The notes: a model not told the origin generated them from the sequence alone. Positions 45,157-55,056 are shown, counted from the first letter of the stretch. The stretch is DNA of 64,000 bases from Gallibacterium trehalosifermentans (GCF_042433055.1 NZ_JBHLWB010000006.1:36849-100848), one strand, 5' to 3'. Translations and numbers: made by a program.

Positions 45157-45342
45157 TGCCCCTGTCCTTTTGCCTGAGCGTTTCAAAAGTCAGTTGACTT
45201 TTTTGCGCCTTCGGCGTCCGTGTTAAAACGGATCTCTCCAAGGGTTCGTCCAGTAACAGTCCATGCTGTAAACAGCGCCTGAAAGAGTTTACCTCGTCGG
45301 CGTAGAGTCAATTCTCTACTCTCCAGCTACCTTCGTCCGAAC
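45157..45342 (-). ncRNA. Tandem glycine riboswitch
   Basis: Read on the minus strand, two aptamers follow each other. The first has GCTGGAGAGTAGAG, then CTACGCCGACGAGGTAAACTC and TTTCAGG; the second has CTTGGAGAGATCCG, GGACGCCGAAGGCGCAAAA and CGCTCAGGCAAAAGGACAGG. The GGAGAG, GCCGA(A/C)G and CTCAGGCAAAAGGACAG motifs are the hallmark of the gcvT/glycine element. GTTCG at the 5' edge can pair with CGAAC ahead of the second aptamer, closing the first P1 helix. The leader starts from a good promoter and ends in a terminator before the symporter gene. Whether glycine turns the gene on or off cannot be told from sequence alone. Confidence 0.93.
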
Positions 45343-45374
45343 TCGTTTCCAAACTTGAGTTGAAAACGAGCGGA

Positions 45375-45403
45375 ATTTTAACAAGTTCTCTATACCAGCT
45401 CAA
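45375..45403 (-). promoter_or_regulatory. Promoter of the riboswitch-symporter transcript
   Basis: On the minus strand TTGAGC (45403-45398) and TAAAAT (45380-45375) are separated by exactly 17 bases. The predicted start lies about 25 bases ahead of the first aptamer. It sits just downstream of the metL stop codon. Confidence 0.75.
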
Positions 45404-45422
45404 GCTGATCTAGCTTATCTTC

Positions 45423-47849
45423 TTATAATAATTTCACTAATCGATTTAAATCCGCTTGGATTGCACCCGCTGTCATTTTTACCCCAGCACTTGGTCCGTG
45501 AATTACCAATGGATTATCGCGATACCATAGACTTTTAATTAGGAAAAGATTTTCGCCTGGCAACACTCGACTAATAGGATCATCTTGTCCACAAATTTCT
45601 AAACCAATTTTGGATTGCCCATTTGCCAAGAAACGTACTACATAACGCAATGTGCCATTTTCCTCTTTTGCATCATGGTAATATTCCTGAATTAAAGGAT
45701 CAATTTCATGTAATTGTTCAAAAAATTCTGTTAACGGTAGCGTTAACATTGATTGGGGGAGAAAAGAATCAACTTTGATTGCACTACGATCTAAATCATA
45801 TCCAGCTGTTCTGGCAACAATCAGTAATTTGCGCAATGCATCTAAACCACACAGATCTTCTCGTGGATCTCGTTCAGTCATTCCTTGTTGCCACGCTTGT
45901 TCAAGTAACATTGAGAAAGGCGTTGTGCCATCATATTGATAAAACAACCAAGCTAGCGTACTCGAAAATGTCCCCTCGATTGATAAAATCGTATCACCAC
46001 TTTCGACTAAATCATGCACAATATTATTAATAGGTAAGCCACCACCAACCGTGGCGTTATATAACCAATGACTTCCTGATTGTAGAAATGCTGCTTCAAT
46101 TTGGTGATAAGTATCAAGATCAAATGCAGCGGCACGTTTATTTGCGCTAATTACATGGAAGCCATACTTAGCATAATCTGCATAATGTGCTGCTACTTCA
46201 TCACTATTAGTAAAATCTAAGATGATTAGCTCATCAAAAGGGTGTAAGCTCAGCCATTGTAACAGTTCTTCGGACACAAGCTCTCGACCATGTTGTGCAA
46301 ACTGATTATCCCAATGATTTTCCTTGATATGTGGTAATAATCCTTGATAATCGAGCCATGCTTTTTGACTAGAAATAATACCAATGAGTGAAAAATCAAA
46401 ATGACTACGGGCTGCAATTTTTTCTTGTTCTTGACGGAAAAGGTTCACCCACGTTTTTGCAACTTCACCTTTGCCCAATACAACTAATCCAACTGTTTTA
46501 TGTGCTCTGAAAAGATCATCATGTACATTACGCAATAATTCTCTTGAAACGGCTTGGCGTAAAATAGCTACAACGCTGATATTACTGTCAGATTGACATA
46601 TAAATTCTACTGGCTGTGTTTTCAACATTTGTGAAAAACGCAACATTTGTAATGAATTTTGGCAAACACCAGCCCCAACAATACCCAATAAAGCTAAATC
46701 ATAGCGAATTGAAATTGAATCAGTTATCAAGGGTAATTGTTTAAATTGCATAAATACGGTATCAATATATTCATTGGTATAAACCAAACGTAATGTGCGC
46801 GTGCTTTCAACAAATTGTTCAACTAATGCTTCTAATTGATGTTCCTGTAGCCATGAATGGAAACGTTGCAGCCAACTATGTAATAGTTGATTTTGTGGAA
46901 TGATAAGTTCAATCCAGCCAATTTGATTATGAAAAGTAACTATCTTCCCTTGTGCAGAAGAAGAATAAATATGTTCAACACGAGTTGTCCCATCATTTGG
47001 TTTTAAACTGCTATGTAATTGTAATTTCAACTGAAATTCTTTCACAGGCTCTAAAGTACGGCTATGTAATACAGGCGCCCCTAATCTTGCCAACTCATTA
47101 GCTTCATCTAAACGTACTAACGGTAGCAAAGTCGCATTTTTTACATAACGTGGATCTGCAGAATAAATGCCTGCTACATCACTCCAGATGGTTACATGAT
47201 GAATGTCTGCGAGCCCAGCAATTTGCGTAGCTGAATAATCTGAACCATTGCGTCCTAATAAGACTGTTTCGCCCTCTGAGTTTCGGCTAATAAAACCAGT
47301 AATAATCAAGCGTTTATCAGGGTATGCTGACAAAATAGGCTGTAAACGTCGTTTACTTGGTGCGACACGTACTTTAGGTAACACTGTACGTTCAGCTATC
47401 ATAAAATCTCGTGCGTCAACAAAGACAGCAGAGATCCCTTGCTGATTTAAATACGCGGCGATTAAACGCGTAGCCCAAATTTCTCCATGCCCAACAACTT
47501 CGGCATAAATTGCCTCACTAAATGGTTTATCCAACAATGCAGATAAATAAAAAACATCATCGGTAAAAGATTGCACAACATCTTCTGGATCATTTAATAA
47601 GGCATTCACTAATGAGAGATATTGATGGCGTAGGTTTTGTAAAATTCGGTTAGCACTTACTGTATCAGTATGAGATGCCTCAACCCATTCAATCAATAAA
47701 TTTGTTGTTTTACCTATCGCCGAGATCACAATTATATCGGTTTCTTTACTAAAGTTTCGGATAATCGAAGCAACACCTCTAATACAATCTGCATTCGCTA
47801 AACTGCTTCCACCAAACTTATGAACTTGATAACGTGAAACCATCTGCAT
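45423..47849 (-). CDS. metL: Bifunctional aspartokinase II/homoserine dehydrogenase II
   Basis: Catalyses the first and third steps of the aspartate pathway toward homoserine and methionine. The N-terminal aspartokinase has HKFGGSSLA and GFISRNSEGETVLLGRNGSD; a regulatory region follows; the homoserine dehydrogenase begins near residue 455 (VGLVVLGKGEVAKTW) and contains VISANKRAAA and NATVGGGLPI. The residue pattern follows E. coli MetL (810 residues) more than ThrA. The ATG at 47849 lies six bases after AGGAGG and gives 808 residues; a second ATG two codons later and a longer frame to 47906 are less likely. It is divergent from metJ, with MetJ boxes between them. metB is not adjacent, unlike in E. 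coli. Confidence 0.93.
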   Translation of the reverse strand: MQMVSRYQVHKFGGSSLANADCIRGVASIIRNFSKETDIIVISAIGKTTNLLIEWVEASHTDTVSANRILQNLRHQYLSLVNALLNDPEDVVQSFTDDVFYLSALLDKPFSEAIYAEVVGHGEIWATRLIAAYLNQQGISAVFVDARDFMIAERTVLPKVRVAPSKRRLQPILSAYPDKRLIITGFISRNSEGETVLLGRNGSDYSATQIAGLADIHHVTIWSDVAGIYSADPRYVKNATLLPLVRLDEANELARLGAPVLHSRTLEPVKEFQLKLQLHSSLKPNDGTTRVEHIYSSSAQGKIVTFHNQIGWIELIIPQNQLLHSWLQRFHSWLQEHQLEALVEQFVESTRTLRLVYTNEYIDTVFMQFKQLPLITDSISIRYDLALLGIVGAGVCQNSLQMLRFSQMLKTQPVEFICQSDSNISVVAILRQAVSRELLRNVHDDLFRAHKTVGLVVLGKGEVAKTWVNLFRQEQEKIAARSHFDFSLIGIISSQKAWLDYQGLLPHIKENHWDNQFAQHGRELVSEELLQWLSLHPFDELIILDFTNSDEVAAHYADYAKYGFHVISANKRAAAFDLDTYHQIEAAFLQSGSHWLYNATVGGGLPINNIVHDLVESGDTILSIEGTFSSTLAWLFYQYDGTTPFSMLLEQAWQQGMTERDPREDLCGLDALRKLLIVARTAGYDLDRSAIKVDSFLPQSMLTLPLTEFFEQLHEIDPLIQEYYHDAKEENGTLRYVVRFLANGQSKIGLEICGQDDPISRVLPGENLFLIKSLWYRDNPLVIHGPSAGVKMTAGAIQADLNRLVKLL

Positions 47850-47939
47850 CTCAGACCTCCTTTCAATGGCGATATATAAAACGCTGCATATTTTAACATA
47901 ATCCAAGCATAACTCAGCACAACAAATTTATAGCAATCA

Positions 47940-47980
47940 AGCAATCTAGATGTCTTTAAGGCTAGATTGTCATCATGTCT
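47940..47980. promoter_or_regulatory. Probable MetJ operator (met boxes)
   Basis: A row of eight-base units between metL and metJ resembles tandem met boxes (consensus AGACGTCT). The best unit is AGATGTCT at 47948-47955, seven of eight matches; AGCAATCT directly before it and TCATGTCT at 47973-47980 match at five. MetJ with S-adenosylmethionine binds such arrays cooperatively to repress methionine genes and itself. Confidence 0.65.
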
Positions 47981-48030
47981 AATTTTGATTAAAATACTAC
48001 AACTTGTGTGGAATTTAGAGGATATTTATC

Positions 48031-48348
48031 ATGGCAGATTGGGACGGCAAATATATTAGTCCGTATGCAGAACACGGCAAAAAAAGCGAACAAGTCAAAA
48101 AAATTACAGTATCTATTCCAATTAAAGTATTGGAAATCTTAACGAATGAACGTACTCGCCGCCAAATTCGTAACCTTCGCCATGCCACTAATAGTGAATT
48201 ACTTTGTGAGGCCTTTTTACACGCTTTTACAGGTCAACCTCTACCAACAGATAAAGATCTCTTAAAAGAACGGCATGATGAAATTCCAGAAGATGCCAAA
48301 ATTCTCATGCGAGAAAAAGGAATTGATCCTGATACTTGGGAATATTAA
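48031..48348 (+). CDS. metJ: Methionine repressor MetJ
   Basis: Ribbon-helix-helix repressor of methionine biosynthesis that uses S-adenosylmethionine as co-repressor. The 105-residue protein has the length of E. coli MetJ and its sequence almost throughout: MADWDGKYISPYAEHGKKSE at the start, the DNA-contacting strand KKITVSIPIKVL, and RTRRQIRNLRHATNSELL. AGAGGA precedes the ATG. It is divergent from metL across a met-box array, so both genes are probably repressed together. Confidence 0.97.
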   Translation: MADWDGKYISPYAEHGKKSEQVKKITVSIPIKVLEILTNERTRRQIRNLRHATNSELLCEAFLHAFTGQPLPTDKDLLKERHDEIPEDAKILMREKGIDPDTWEY

Positions 48349-48479
48349 TTTTCGTTATAATCTGTTGGAATAGTGATTCAGAACACTTTAATATTATTTA
48401 TCATTTTTTCTTAAAACTCATTTTATTCATCGTCAGAAAAGGGAAGCTCTTACTTTGTAAAGATAATTTAATCTTCCTC

Positions 48480-49268
48480 TCAGGTATAACGAGTAATTCT
48501 TCCTTTACGGGCAAAGCCAAACAGCGTGAAATGATGTTGTTCCGCCATTTCAACTGCGAGAGCTGTTGGTGCGGAAATTGCAATAAGCATCTCAATACCA
48601 CAAGCTAAACATTTTTGTACCATTTCATAACTAGCACGACTACTGACAAAAACAAATCCTTGTGGGCGTTGGTGTGTGGCGTGCCAGCCTAATACCTTAT
48701 CTAATGCAACATGGCGTCCCACATCTTCACGTAATGCTAGCATTTCACCTGTTGGTGTAAAAAATGCGGCGGCGTGAGTCGCTCCAGTTTCTTTTGCTAA
48801 TAACTGATTTTGTTCTATTTGTGTTAAACAAGGATCGATTAATGCAGGATTGAGAGTGAAAGTAGGTATTATTTTAGAATATTGACGTTGAATTTGTTGT
48901 AACTGTTCTACGCCACAAATTCCGCAACCTGTTCTACCAATAAGATTACGGCGATGTTCTTTTAATGCGACAAATTGGCGAGTAGATAATTCAATTTGTA
49001 CTTCTATTCCATTACAATTTTCTTCAAGATCAATACCATAAATTTGTTTGGTGTCTGTGATTATCCCTTCCGTTAGCGAAAAGCCGATCGCAAACTCTTC
49101 TAAATCTTGTGGCGTACACATCATCACACTATGTGAAATCCCGTTGTAAACCAATGCAACAGGCATTTCAACGGCTAAATGATCTATTTTTTCGTTAGCA
49201 ATAAAATCAGACGAAAGTGAAGTGTTACTTTTTTGATATAAAACACATTTCTTTTTTATGAATTGCAT
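48480..49268 (-). CDS. fdhD: Formate dehydrogenase accessory sulfurtransferase FdhD
   Basis: Transfers sulfur from the cysteine desulfurase IscS to the molybdenum cofactor of formate dehydrogenase, which is essential for activity. The ATG at 49268, preceded by GAGGA, gives 262 residues; the TTG directly before it is not needed. The sulfur-carrying motif RTGCGICG has C115 and C118. THAAAFF and ALREDVGRHVALDKVLG are the expected cofactor-binding segments. It is divergent from the formate dehydrogenase operon it serves, the same layout as in enterobacteria. Confidence 0.95.
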   Translation of the reverse strand: MQFIKKKCVLYQKSNTSLSSDFIANEKIDHLAVEMPVALVYNGISHSVMMCTPQDLEEFAIGFSLTEGIITDTKQIYGIDLEENCNGIEVQIELSTRQFVALKEHRRNLIGRTGCGICGVEQLQQIQRQYSKIIPTFTLNPALIDPCLTQIEQNQLLAKETGATHAAAFFTPTGEMLALREDVGRHVALDKVLGWHATHQRPQGFVFVSSRASYEMVQKCLACGIEMLIAISAPTALAVEMAEQHHFTLFGFARKGRITRYT

Positions 49269-49403
49269 CAAATTTTCCTCAAAATACCTATAATAAGTAG
49301 GTGTTTATTTTGACTTGCAGGAATATGCTTGCGATGGTAATCCTGAGTGATCAGTCGAAGTGAAGATTGATTATAGTATAAATAAGGAGTAACCTACACC
49401 TCG

Positions 49404-49424
49404 AAAATGTAAGGATTACATTTT
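49404..49424. other. Perfect hairpin upstream of the formate dehydrogenase operon
   Basis: AAAATGTAA (49404-49412) and TTACATTTT (49416-49424) form a nine-pair stem with loop GGA, 60 bases ahead of the alpha subunit start in the 215-base divergent region with fdhD. It could be an operator or an mRNA leader element. A TTGATTATAG half-site at 49368-49377 resembles an FNR half-site but lacks a good second half. Confidence 0.4.
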
Positions 49425-49483
49425 AGTTACATAAAGAACACAAATCTATTAACTCTCTACTTATTATCCAACAAGGAGTATCT

Positions 49484-52400
49484 ATGCAGGTCACAAGAAG
49501 AAAATTCTTTAAGATCTGTGCAGGTGGAATGGCAGGAACATCTGCTGCTATGCTCGGATTTGCGCCTGAAACGGCGTTAGCATCTCCTCGTGAGTATAAA
49601 TTATTACACACGACAGAAACGAGAAATACCTGTACTTACTGTGCTGTTGGCTGTGGAATGTTACTCTATTCCATCGGCGATAAAGCGAAAAACGCTAAAG
49701 GTAAATTATTTCATATTGAAGGCGATCCTGATCACCCAGTAAGTCGAGGCGCACTTTGCCCAAAAGGCGCTGGTGCATTGGATTATGTTAATAGTCCAAA
49801 CCGTTTACACTACCCAGAATATCGTGCACCTGGTTCAAAAGAGTGGCAGCGAATTTCTTGGCACGAAGCGATAACACGTATTGCACGGTTAATTAAAAAC
49901 GATCGTGATGCTAATTTTGTGGAAACCAATGCTGAGGGAACACCAGTTAACCGTTGGTTAACAACAGGAATGTTAGCTGCATCGGCAGCAAGTAATGAAA
50001 CTGGCATTTTGACTCAAAAATGGGCAAGAATGTTAGGTATGCTTTCAGTTGACAACCAAGCGAGTATCTGACACGGACCAACGGTAGCAAGTCTTGCTCC
50101 ATCATTTGGTCGCGGTGCGATGACCAACCACTGGGTTGATATTAAAAATGCTGATCTCGTTATCGTTATGGGCGGTAATGCCGCAGAGGCACACCCTGTT
50201 GGTTTTCGTTGGGCGATTGAAGCGAAGAAAAATAATGGTGCGAAAATTATGGTGGTAGATCCACGTTTCCATCGTACCGCTGCTGTCGCTGATATTTATA
50301 TGCCGATTCGTTCAGGTACAGATATTGCGTTCCTTTCAGGGGTAATTAATTACCTATTAACGAACGATAAGATTCAACACGAATATGTAAAACATTACAC
50401 AAATGCAAGTTTCTTGGTAAATGAAGGCTTCAATTTTGAAGAGGGATTATTTACAGGATATGACCCAGAAAAACGTCAATATGATAAGTCTACTTGGTCT
50501 TATCAATTAGACGAAGAGGGTTTTGCAAAACGTGATTTAACTATGCAAGACCCACGTTGTGTAATTAACTTATTGAAAAAGCACGTTTCACGTTATACAC
50601 CAGAAATGGTTGAGCGTATTTGTGGAACAAAACAAAAAGATTTCTTAATCTTCTGTGAAGAAATTGCGAAAACCTCAGATCCTGCCAAAGCAGCGACATT
50701 TTTGTACGCATTAGGTTGGACACAGCATACTGTGGGTTCACAAAATATCCGTACAATGGCAATAATCCAATTATTATTAGGGAATATTGGTGTTGCTGGT
50801 GGGGGCGTTAATGCGTTACGTGGACATTCCAATGTACAAGGTATTACAGACCTTGGGTTATTTCCGCATATGCTCCCAGGTTATATGGGATTACCAACGG
50901 ATAAAGATGTGTCTTTAGAAGCTTATCTCAATCGCATAACACCAAAACAAACGCAAAAAGGACAAGTAAACTATTGGGGGAATACACCAAAATTCTTTAT
51001 TAGTATGCTAAAAACGTTCTTTGGTGATAATGCTACAGCAGAAAACCAATTTGGTTATCATTTCTTACCGAAGATGGATCAAAAATACGATCACTTCCGT
51101 TTCATCGATATGATGTATTCAGGCAAAGTGAACGGTTATCTCTGCCAAGGCTTTAACCCAGTTGCATCATATCCAGATAAAAACAAAGTCATTAGTGCAT
51201 TAAGTAAGTTAAAATTCTTAGTTATTATGGATCCATTAGCCACAGACACCTCAAACTTCTGGCAAAATTATGGTGAATATAATGATGTGAAAACAGAAGA
51301 TATTCAAACGGAGGTTTTCCGCTTACCGACGACCTGTTTTGTGGAAGAAGATGGTTCGATCGCTAACTCAGGGCGCTGGTTACAATGGCACTGGAAAGGT
51401 GCAGACGCACCAGCAGAAGCCAAGCCAGATATTGCTATTCTTTCTGAAATTCGTGAGGAATTATTAGCACTTTACGAAAAAGAAGGCGGGCGTGGAATTG
51501 AACAACTTAAAGCAATGAGTTGGAATTATCTCAACCCAGCAGAACCAACTGCAGAAGAATTAGCGAAAGAAAATAATGGTTACGCTTTAGAAGATCTGAA
51601 AGATGCAAATGGCACGGTGTTAGTGAAGAAAGGGGAATTATTACCGAGTTTTGCTTTTCTTCGTGATGATGGTACAACTTCATCTGCTAACTGGATTTAT
51701 GCAGGTCAGTGGACTGAAAAAGGTAATATAATGGCTCGCCGTGATAGCTCAGATCCATCAGGGTTAGGTAATACGTTAAACTGGGCATACGCATGGCCAC
51801 TTAACCGTCGTATTATCTATAACCGCGCTTCTGCTGATGTTCAAGGTAACCCTTGGAATAAGAAACGTCAGTTAGTGAAATGGAATGGTAAAAACTGGAA
51901 CTACATTGATGTGGCGGACTTCGGGACTGCACCTCCAGGAAGCGATGTTTCGCCATTTATTATGCAGCCTGAAGGGGTTTCTCGTCTCTTTGCGATTGAT
52001 AAAATGGCAGAAGGTCCGTTCCCAGAACATTATGAGCCGATTGAATCACCAATTGGTACAAACCCATTACACCCGAACGTGATTTCTAACCCTGTGGCAC
52101 GTATTTTGCCAGCGGATAAAGCATTGTTTGGATCACATGAACAATTCCCATATGTGGGAACGACTTATCGTTTAACGGAACATTTCCATTTCTGGACTAA
52201 ACATTCAATGTTGAACGTGATTGCACAACCAGAACAATTTGTCGAACTGAGCGAACAACTTGCTGCTGAAAAAGGCATTAAGCATGGCGATAAAGTAAAA
52301 GTAAGTTCTGTACGTGGTTATGTGAAAGCGGTTGCGGTGGTAACCAAACGTATTCGTCCGTTAGAAGTTGATGGCAAGGTTGTTCATACCATTGGTATTC

Positions 52401-52540
52401 CAATTCACTGGGGATTTTCTGGTGTAGGTAAGAAAGGATTTTTTGCGAATAACTTAACACCTCGTGTTGGTGATGCCAATACACAAACACCAGAGTTTAA
52501 AGCATTCCTTGTGAATATTGAAAAGGTTGTGGAGGCGTAA
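49484..52540 (+). CDS. fdnG: Formate dehydrogenase (N/O type) alpha subunit, selenoprotein
   Basis: Periplasmic catalytic subunit that oxidises formate to CO2. The frame runs 1018 codons if the TGA at 50069-50071 is read as selenocysteine 196, the position it has in E. coli FdnG; the flanking residues QASI and HGPTVASLAPSFGRG match on both sides. The N-terminus is a twin-arginine signal peptide (R5-R6 in TRRKFFKICAGG). A [4Fe-4S] cluster is bound by C50, C53, C57 and C92. Molybdopterin-guanine dinucleotide segments such as VVMGGNAAEAHP and MAGGGVNALRGHSN-like follow. A gene-finder would split this into 49484-50071 and a false start at 50120. It is followed without gap by the beta subunit. The organism must therefore have selA, selB, selC and selD. 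Confidence 0.97.
50069..50115 (+). promoter_or_regulatory. Selenocysteine TGA codon and bacterial SECIS hairpin
   Basis: Eleven bases after the TGA, GGTAGCA (50083-50089) and TGCTCC (50095-50100) pair with the T at 50085 bulged and a loop AGTCT that contains GT. This is the structure recognised by SelB in E. coli fdhF and fdnG mRNA. An outer stem, GACCAA (50076-50081) with TTGGTC (50106-50111), closes it. Confidence 0.88.
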
Positions 52541-53455
52541 ATGGCAGTACAAACTCAAGATATTATCAAAGCCTCAGCAACATCGGGGCTTACACCGCCA
52601 CCACAAGTGCGTAATCACAAAGTAGAAGTGGCGAAACTGATAGATGTAACAACCTGTATTGGTTGTAAAGCGTGTCAAGTAGCCTGTTCTGAATGGAATG
52701 ATTTACGTGCAGAACCTGGTGATTGTGTAGGGGTTTATGACAACCCAGTTGATCTGGAACCTAAAGCATGGACAGTGATGAAATTCAACGAAGTTGAAGA
52801 AAATGACCGTCTGGAATGGTTAATTCGTAAAGATGGTTGTATGCACTGTGCCGAACCAGGTTGTTTAAAAGCCTGCCCATCACCAGGCGCGATTATTCAA
52901 TACGCGAATGGGATTGTTGATTACCAATCAGATAAATGTATTGGTTGTGGTTACTGTATTGCAGGTTGTCCGTTTAATGTACCGCGTATCAACCCAGAAG
53001 ATAACCGCGCCTATAAATGTACACTTTGTTCTGATCGAGTAAATGTAGGGCAAGAGCCAGCTTGTGCAAAAACTTGTCCAACAGGTGCGATTCATTTTGG
53101 CAGTAAAGAAGAAATGTTGCATTATGCAGAAAAACGTGTGGCAGATTTGAAAACTCGTGGTTACAAAAATGCAGGTATCTACGATCCGCAAGGTGTAGGT
53201 GGTACACACGTGATGTATGTGTTGCATCATGCTGATCGCCCAGAGCTTTATTCTGGATTACCGAAAGATCCGAAAATTAGTGAAGTTGTTTCACTGTGGA
53301 AAGGCGTCCTCAAGCCACTTGCTGGTGTAGCAATGGGTGCACTAGCAGTTGGTGCAGCAGCACACTATATTGCAATGGGACCGAACACAGAAGATCTTGA
53401 GGAAGAAGAGATCATTGATCCTCATGCGCATGATGATGAAAAAGGAGGGAAATAA
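52541..53455 (+). CDS. fdxH: Formate dehydrogenase beta (iron-sulfur) subunit
   Basis: Electron-transfer subunit that carries electrons from the alpha subunit to the membrane cytochrome. The 304-residue protein has four [4Fe-4S] motifs: CIGCKACQVACSEWN, CMHCAEPGCLKACPSPGAI, CIGCGYCIAGCP, and the CTLCSDR and CAKTCPTGAI pair. One membrane helix near the C-terminus (about 257-277, LAGVAMGALAVGAAAHYI) anchors it on the periplasmic side. It has no signal peptide and is exported with the alpha subunit by Tat. The ATG directly follows the alpha stop codon (GTAAATGG), with GGAGG upstream. Confidence 0.95.
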   Translation: MAVQTQDIIKASATSGLTPPPQVRNHKVEVAKLIDVTTCIGCKACQVACSEWNDLRAEPGDCVGVYDNPVDLEPKAWTVMKFNEVEENDRLEWLIRKDGCMHCAEPGCLKACPSPGAIIQYANGIVDYQSDKCIGCGYCIAGCPFNVPRINPEDNRAYKCTLCSDRVNVGQEPACAKTCPTGAIHFGSKEEMLHYAEKRVADLKTRGYKNAGIYDPQGVGGTHVMYVLHHADRPELYSGLPKDPKISEVVSLWKGVLKPLAGVAMGALAVGAAAHYIAMGPNTEDLEEEEIIDPHAHDDEKGGK

Positions 53456-53457
53456 GT

Positions 53458-54114
53458 ATGGTCGATTTAAACAAAAAAGTATTACGCCATAGCGTGAAAG
53501 AACGTTTAAGTCATTGGCTTGTCGTTTTCTGCTTTTTCACTACTGGGTTATCTGGATTATCATTCTTTTTCCAAGATTTTGCGTGGATTGCTGAGATTCT
53601 CGGTACACCACAATTAGCTCGTGTCGTTCACCCATTTACTGGTTTAGTAATGATCGCTGCTTTTATGGTGCTATTTAAAACCTATTGGCGAGATAACTTA
53701 ATTGAAAAAGGGGACTGGCGCTGGTTACTGAACGTAGTGGAAGTATTAAAAGGTAATGAGCATCATGTTGCTGATGTAGGGCATTATAATATGGGGCAAA
53801 AATTATTGTTCTGGACCCTAATTGGTGCATTGTCATTACTATTAGTAACTGGGGTGATTATGTGGCGTCCTTATTTTGCACCATCATTCTCTATCCCTGT
53901 TATTAGAATTGCGATTTTATTGCATGCTTGTAGTGCGATAGCCCTGATTCTAGGAATCATGGTGCATATCTATATGGCAATTTGGGTGAAAGGTTCCATT
54001 ACAGGAATGGTAACTGGCAAAGTAAGCGCGCGCTGGGCGAAAAAACACCACCCACGTTGGTATCGTGAGGAAATCGAGCCGATTTTAAAACGAGAAGAAC
54101 AACAAGGAAAATAA
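53458..54114 (+). CDS. fdoI: Formate dehydrogenase gamma (cytochrome b) subunit
   Basis: Inner-membrane diheme cytochrome b that passes electrons from formate to menaquinone. The 218-residue protein has four membrane helices and the expected heme histidines, in RHSVKERLSHWLVV, ARVVHPFTGL and ILLHACSAIALILGIMVHIYMA. AAGGAGGG precedes the ATG, two bases after the beta stop codon. The FdoI or FdnI name is open; adjacency to fdhE recalls the E. coli fdoGHI-fdhE operon. Confidence 0.94.
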   Translation: MVDLNKKVLRHSVKERLSHWLVVFCFFTTGLSGLSFFFQDFAWIAEILGTPQLARVVHPFTGLVMIAAFMVLFKTYWRDNLIEKGDWRWLLNVVEVLKGNEHHVADVGHYNMGQKLLFWTLIGALSLLLVTGVIMWRPYFAPSFSIPVIRIAILLHACSAIALILGIMVHIYMAIWVKGSITGMVTGKVSARWAKKHHPRWYREEIEPILKREEQQGK

Positions 54115-54117
54115 TGA

Positions 54118-55041
54118 ATGAGTATTCGTATCTTACCAGAGAGCGAAATTCAACAAGCAGCGGAGGGGCTAATTAGCCCCCCGTTACTTTTCGCCAATCC
54201 AAAAAATCTCTATCAACGTCGCGCTAAACGTTTACGTCAATTAGCAGAGAAGAGTCCATTTAAAGATTATCTTGATTTCACAGCAAAATTAGTAGATGTA
54301 CAATTAAGATTATTGCAGGAACAACCTATTCCCCAAGACGAACGTCTGAATAAAACTGTGTTGACGGAAGACGTTTTGGCTGAACAACCATTACATTATC
54401 AACATTGGCAACGTTCACCAATCTGGCAAACCTTGCTAACTAACTTATTAGAAGAGTGTAAAAGTTTTGCTGATGGTGTGATTGCAGATACGATAGAGTC
54501 TTTAGAAAAGGCTTCTGTACAGGCACGAGAAGATTTAGCTGATCACTTATTAAAAAATGAGTTTGAGGCAGTGAATAGTGCGCAAGCCGTATTTATTTGG
54601 GCAGCATTAAATCTTTATTGGATACAATTAGTACAACAAATTCCACATCATGCCACTACAGAACTTGGCGAACACCGCCATTTTTGCCCTGTATGTGGTT
54701 CTGCGCCAATCACCAGTGTTGTCCATTTTGGTAGTACGCAAGGTTTACGTTATGTTCATTGTGCATTATGCGAAAGTGAATGGAATGTAGTGCGAAGTAA
54801 ATGTACTAACTGTGAAGAAACTGCACATATTGATTATTGGTCATTAGATAGCGAACGCGCACCAGTCAAAGCCGAGAGCTGCGATGATTGTAAAAGTTAT
54901 CTTAAAGTGCTTTATCAGGAGAAAGATCCCGATGTCGAACCCGCAGCAGATGATTTAGCCACATTACTTCTAGATAATGAAATGGAGGAAAAAGGCTTTT
55001 CTCGCAGTGGTATCAATCCATTACTTTTTCCTGATGGCTAA
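54118..55041 (+). CDS. fdhE: Formate dehydrogenase accessory protein FdhE
   Basis: Cytoplasmic rubredoxin-like iron protein needed for maturation of respiratory formate dehydrogenases before Tat export. The 307-residue product (E. coli 309) has four CxxC-type motifs in its C-terminal half: CPVCGSAP, CALCESEW, CTNCEE and CDDC. The ATG at 54118 lies three bases after the gamma stop codon; AACAAGGAAAA is the ribosome site. It is the last gene of the operon, and a hairpin terminator follows. Confidence 0.95.
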   Translation: MSIRILPESEIQQAAEGLISPPLLFANPKNLYQRRAKRLRQLAEKSPFKDYLDFTAKLVDVQLRLLQEQPIPQDERLNKTVLTEDVLAEQPLHYQHWQRSPIWQTLLTNLLEECKSFADGVIADTIESLEKASVQAREDLADHLLKNEFEAVNSAQAVFIWAALNLYWIQLVQQIPHHATTELGEHRHFCPVCGSAPITSVVHFGSTQGLRYVHCALCESEWNVVRSKCTNCEETAHIDYWSLDSERAPVKAESCDDCKSYLKVLYQEKDPDVEPAADDLATLLLDNEMEEKGFSRSGINPLLFPDG

Positions 55042-55056
55042 TTACTTATTATAGCG

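Noticed and set aside
45053..45241. Short minus-strand frame over the glycine riboswitch
   Set aside because: The DNA is explained by the riboswitch leader and attenuator; the frame has no ribosome site or known motif.
50120..52540. A separate gene starting at 50120
   Set aside because: It is the 3' part of the formate dehydrogenase alpha gene after the selenocysteine TGA; homology runs unbroken across the TGA.
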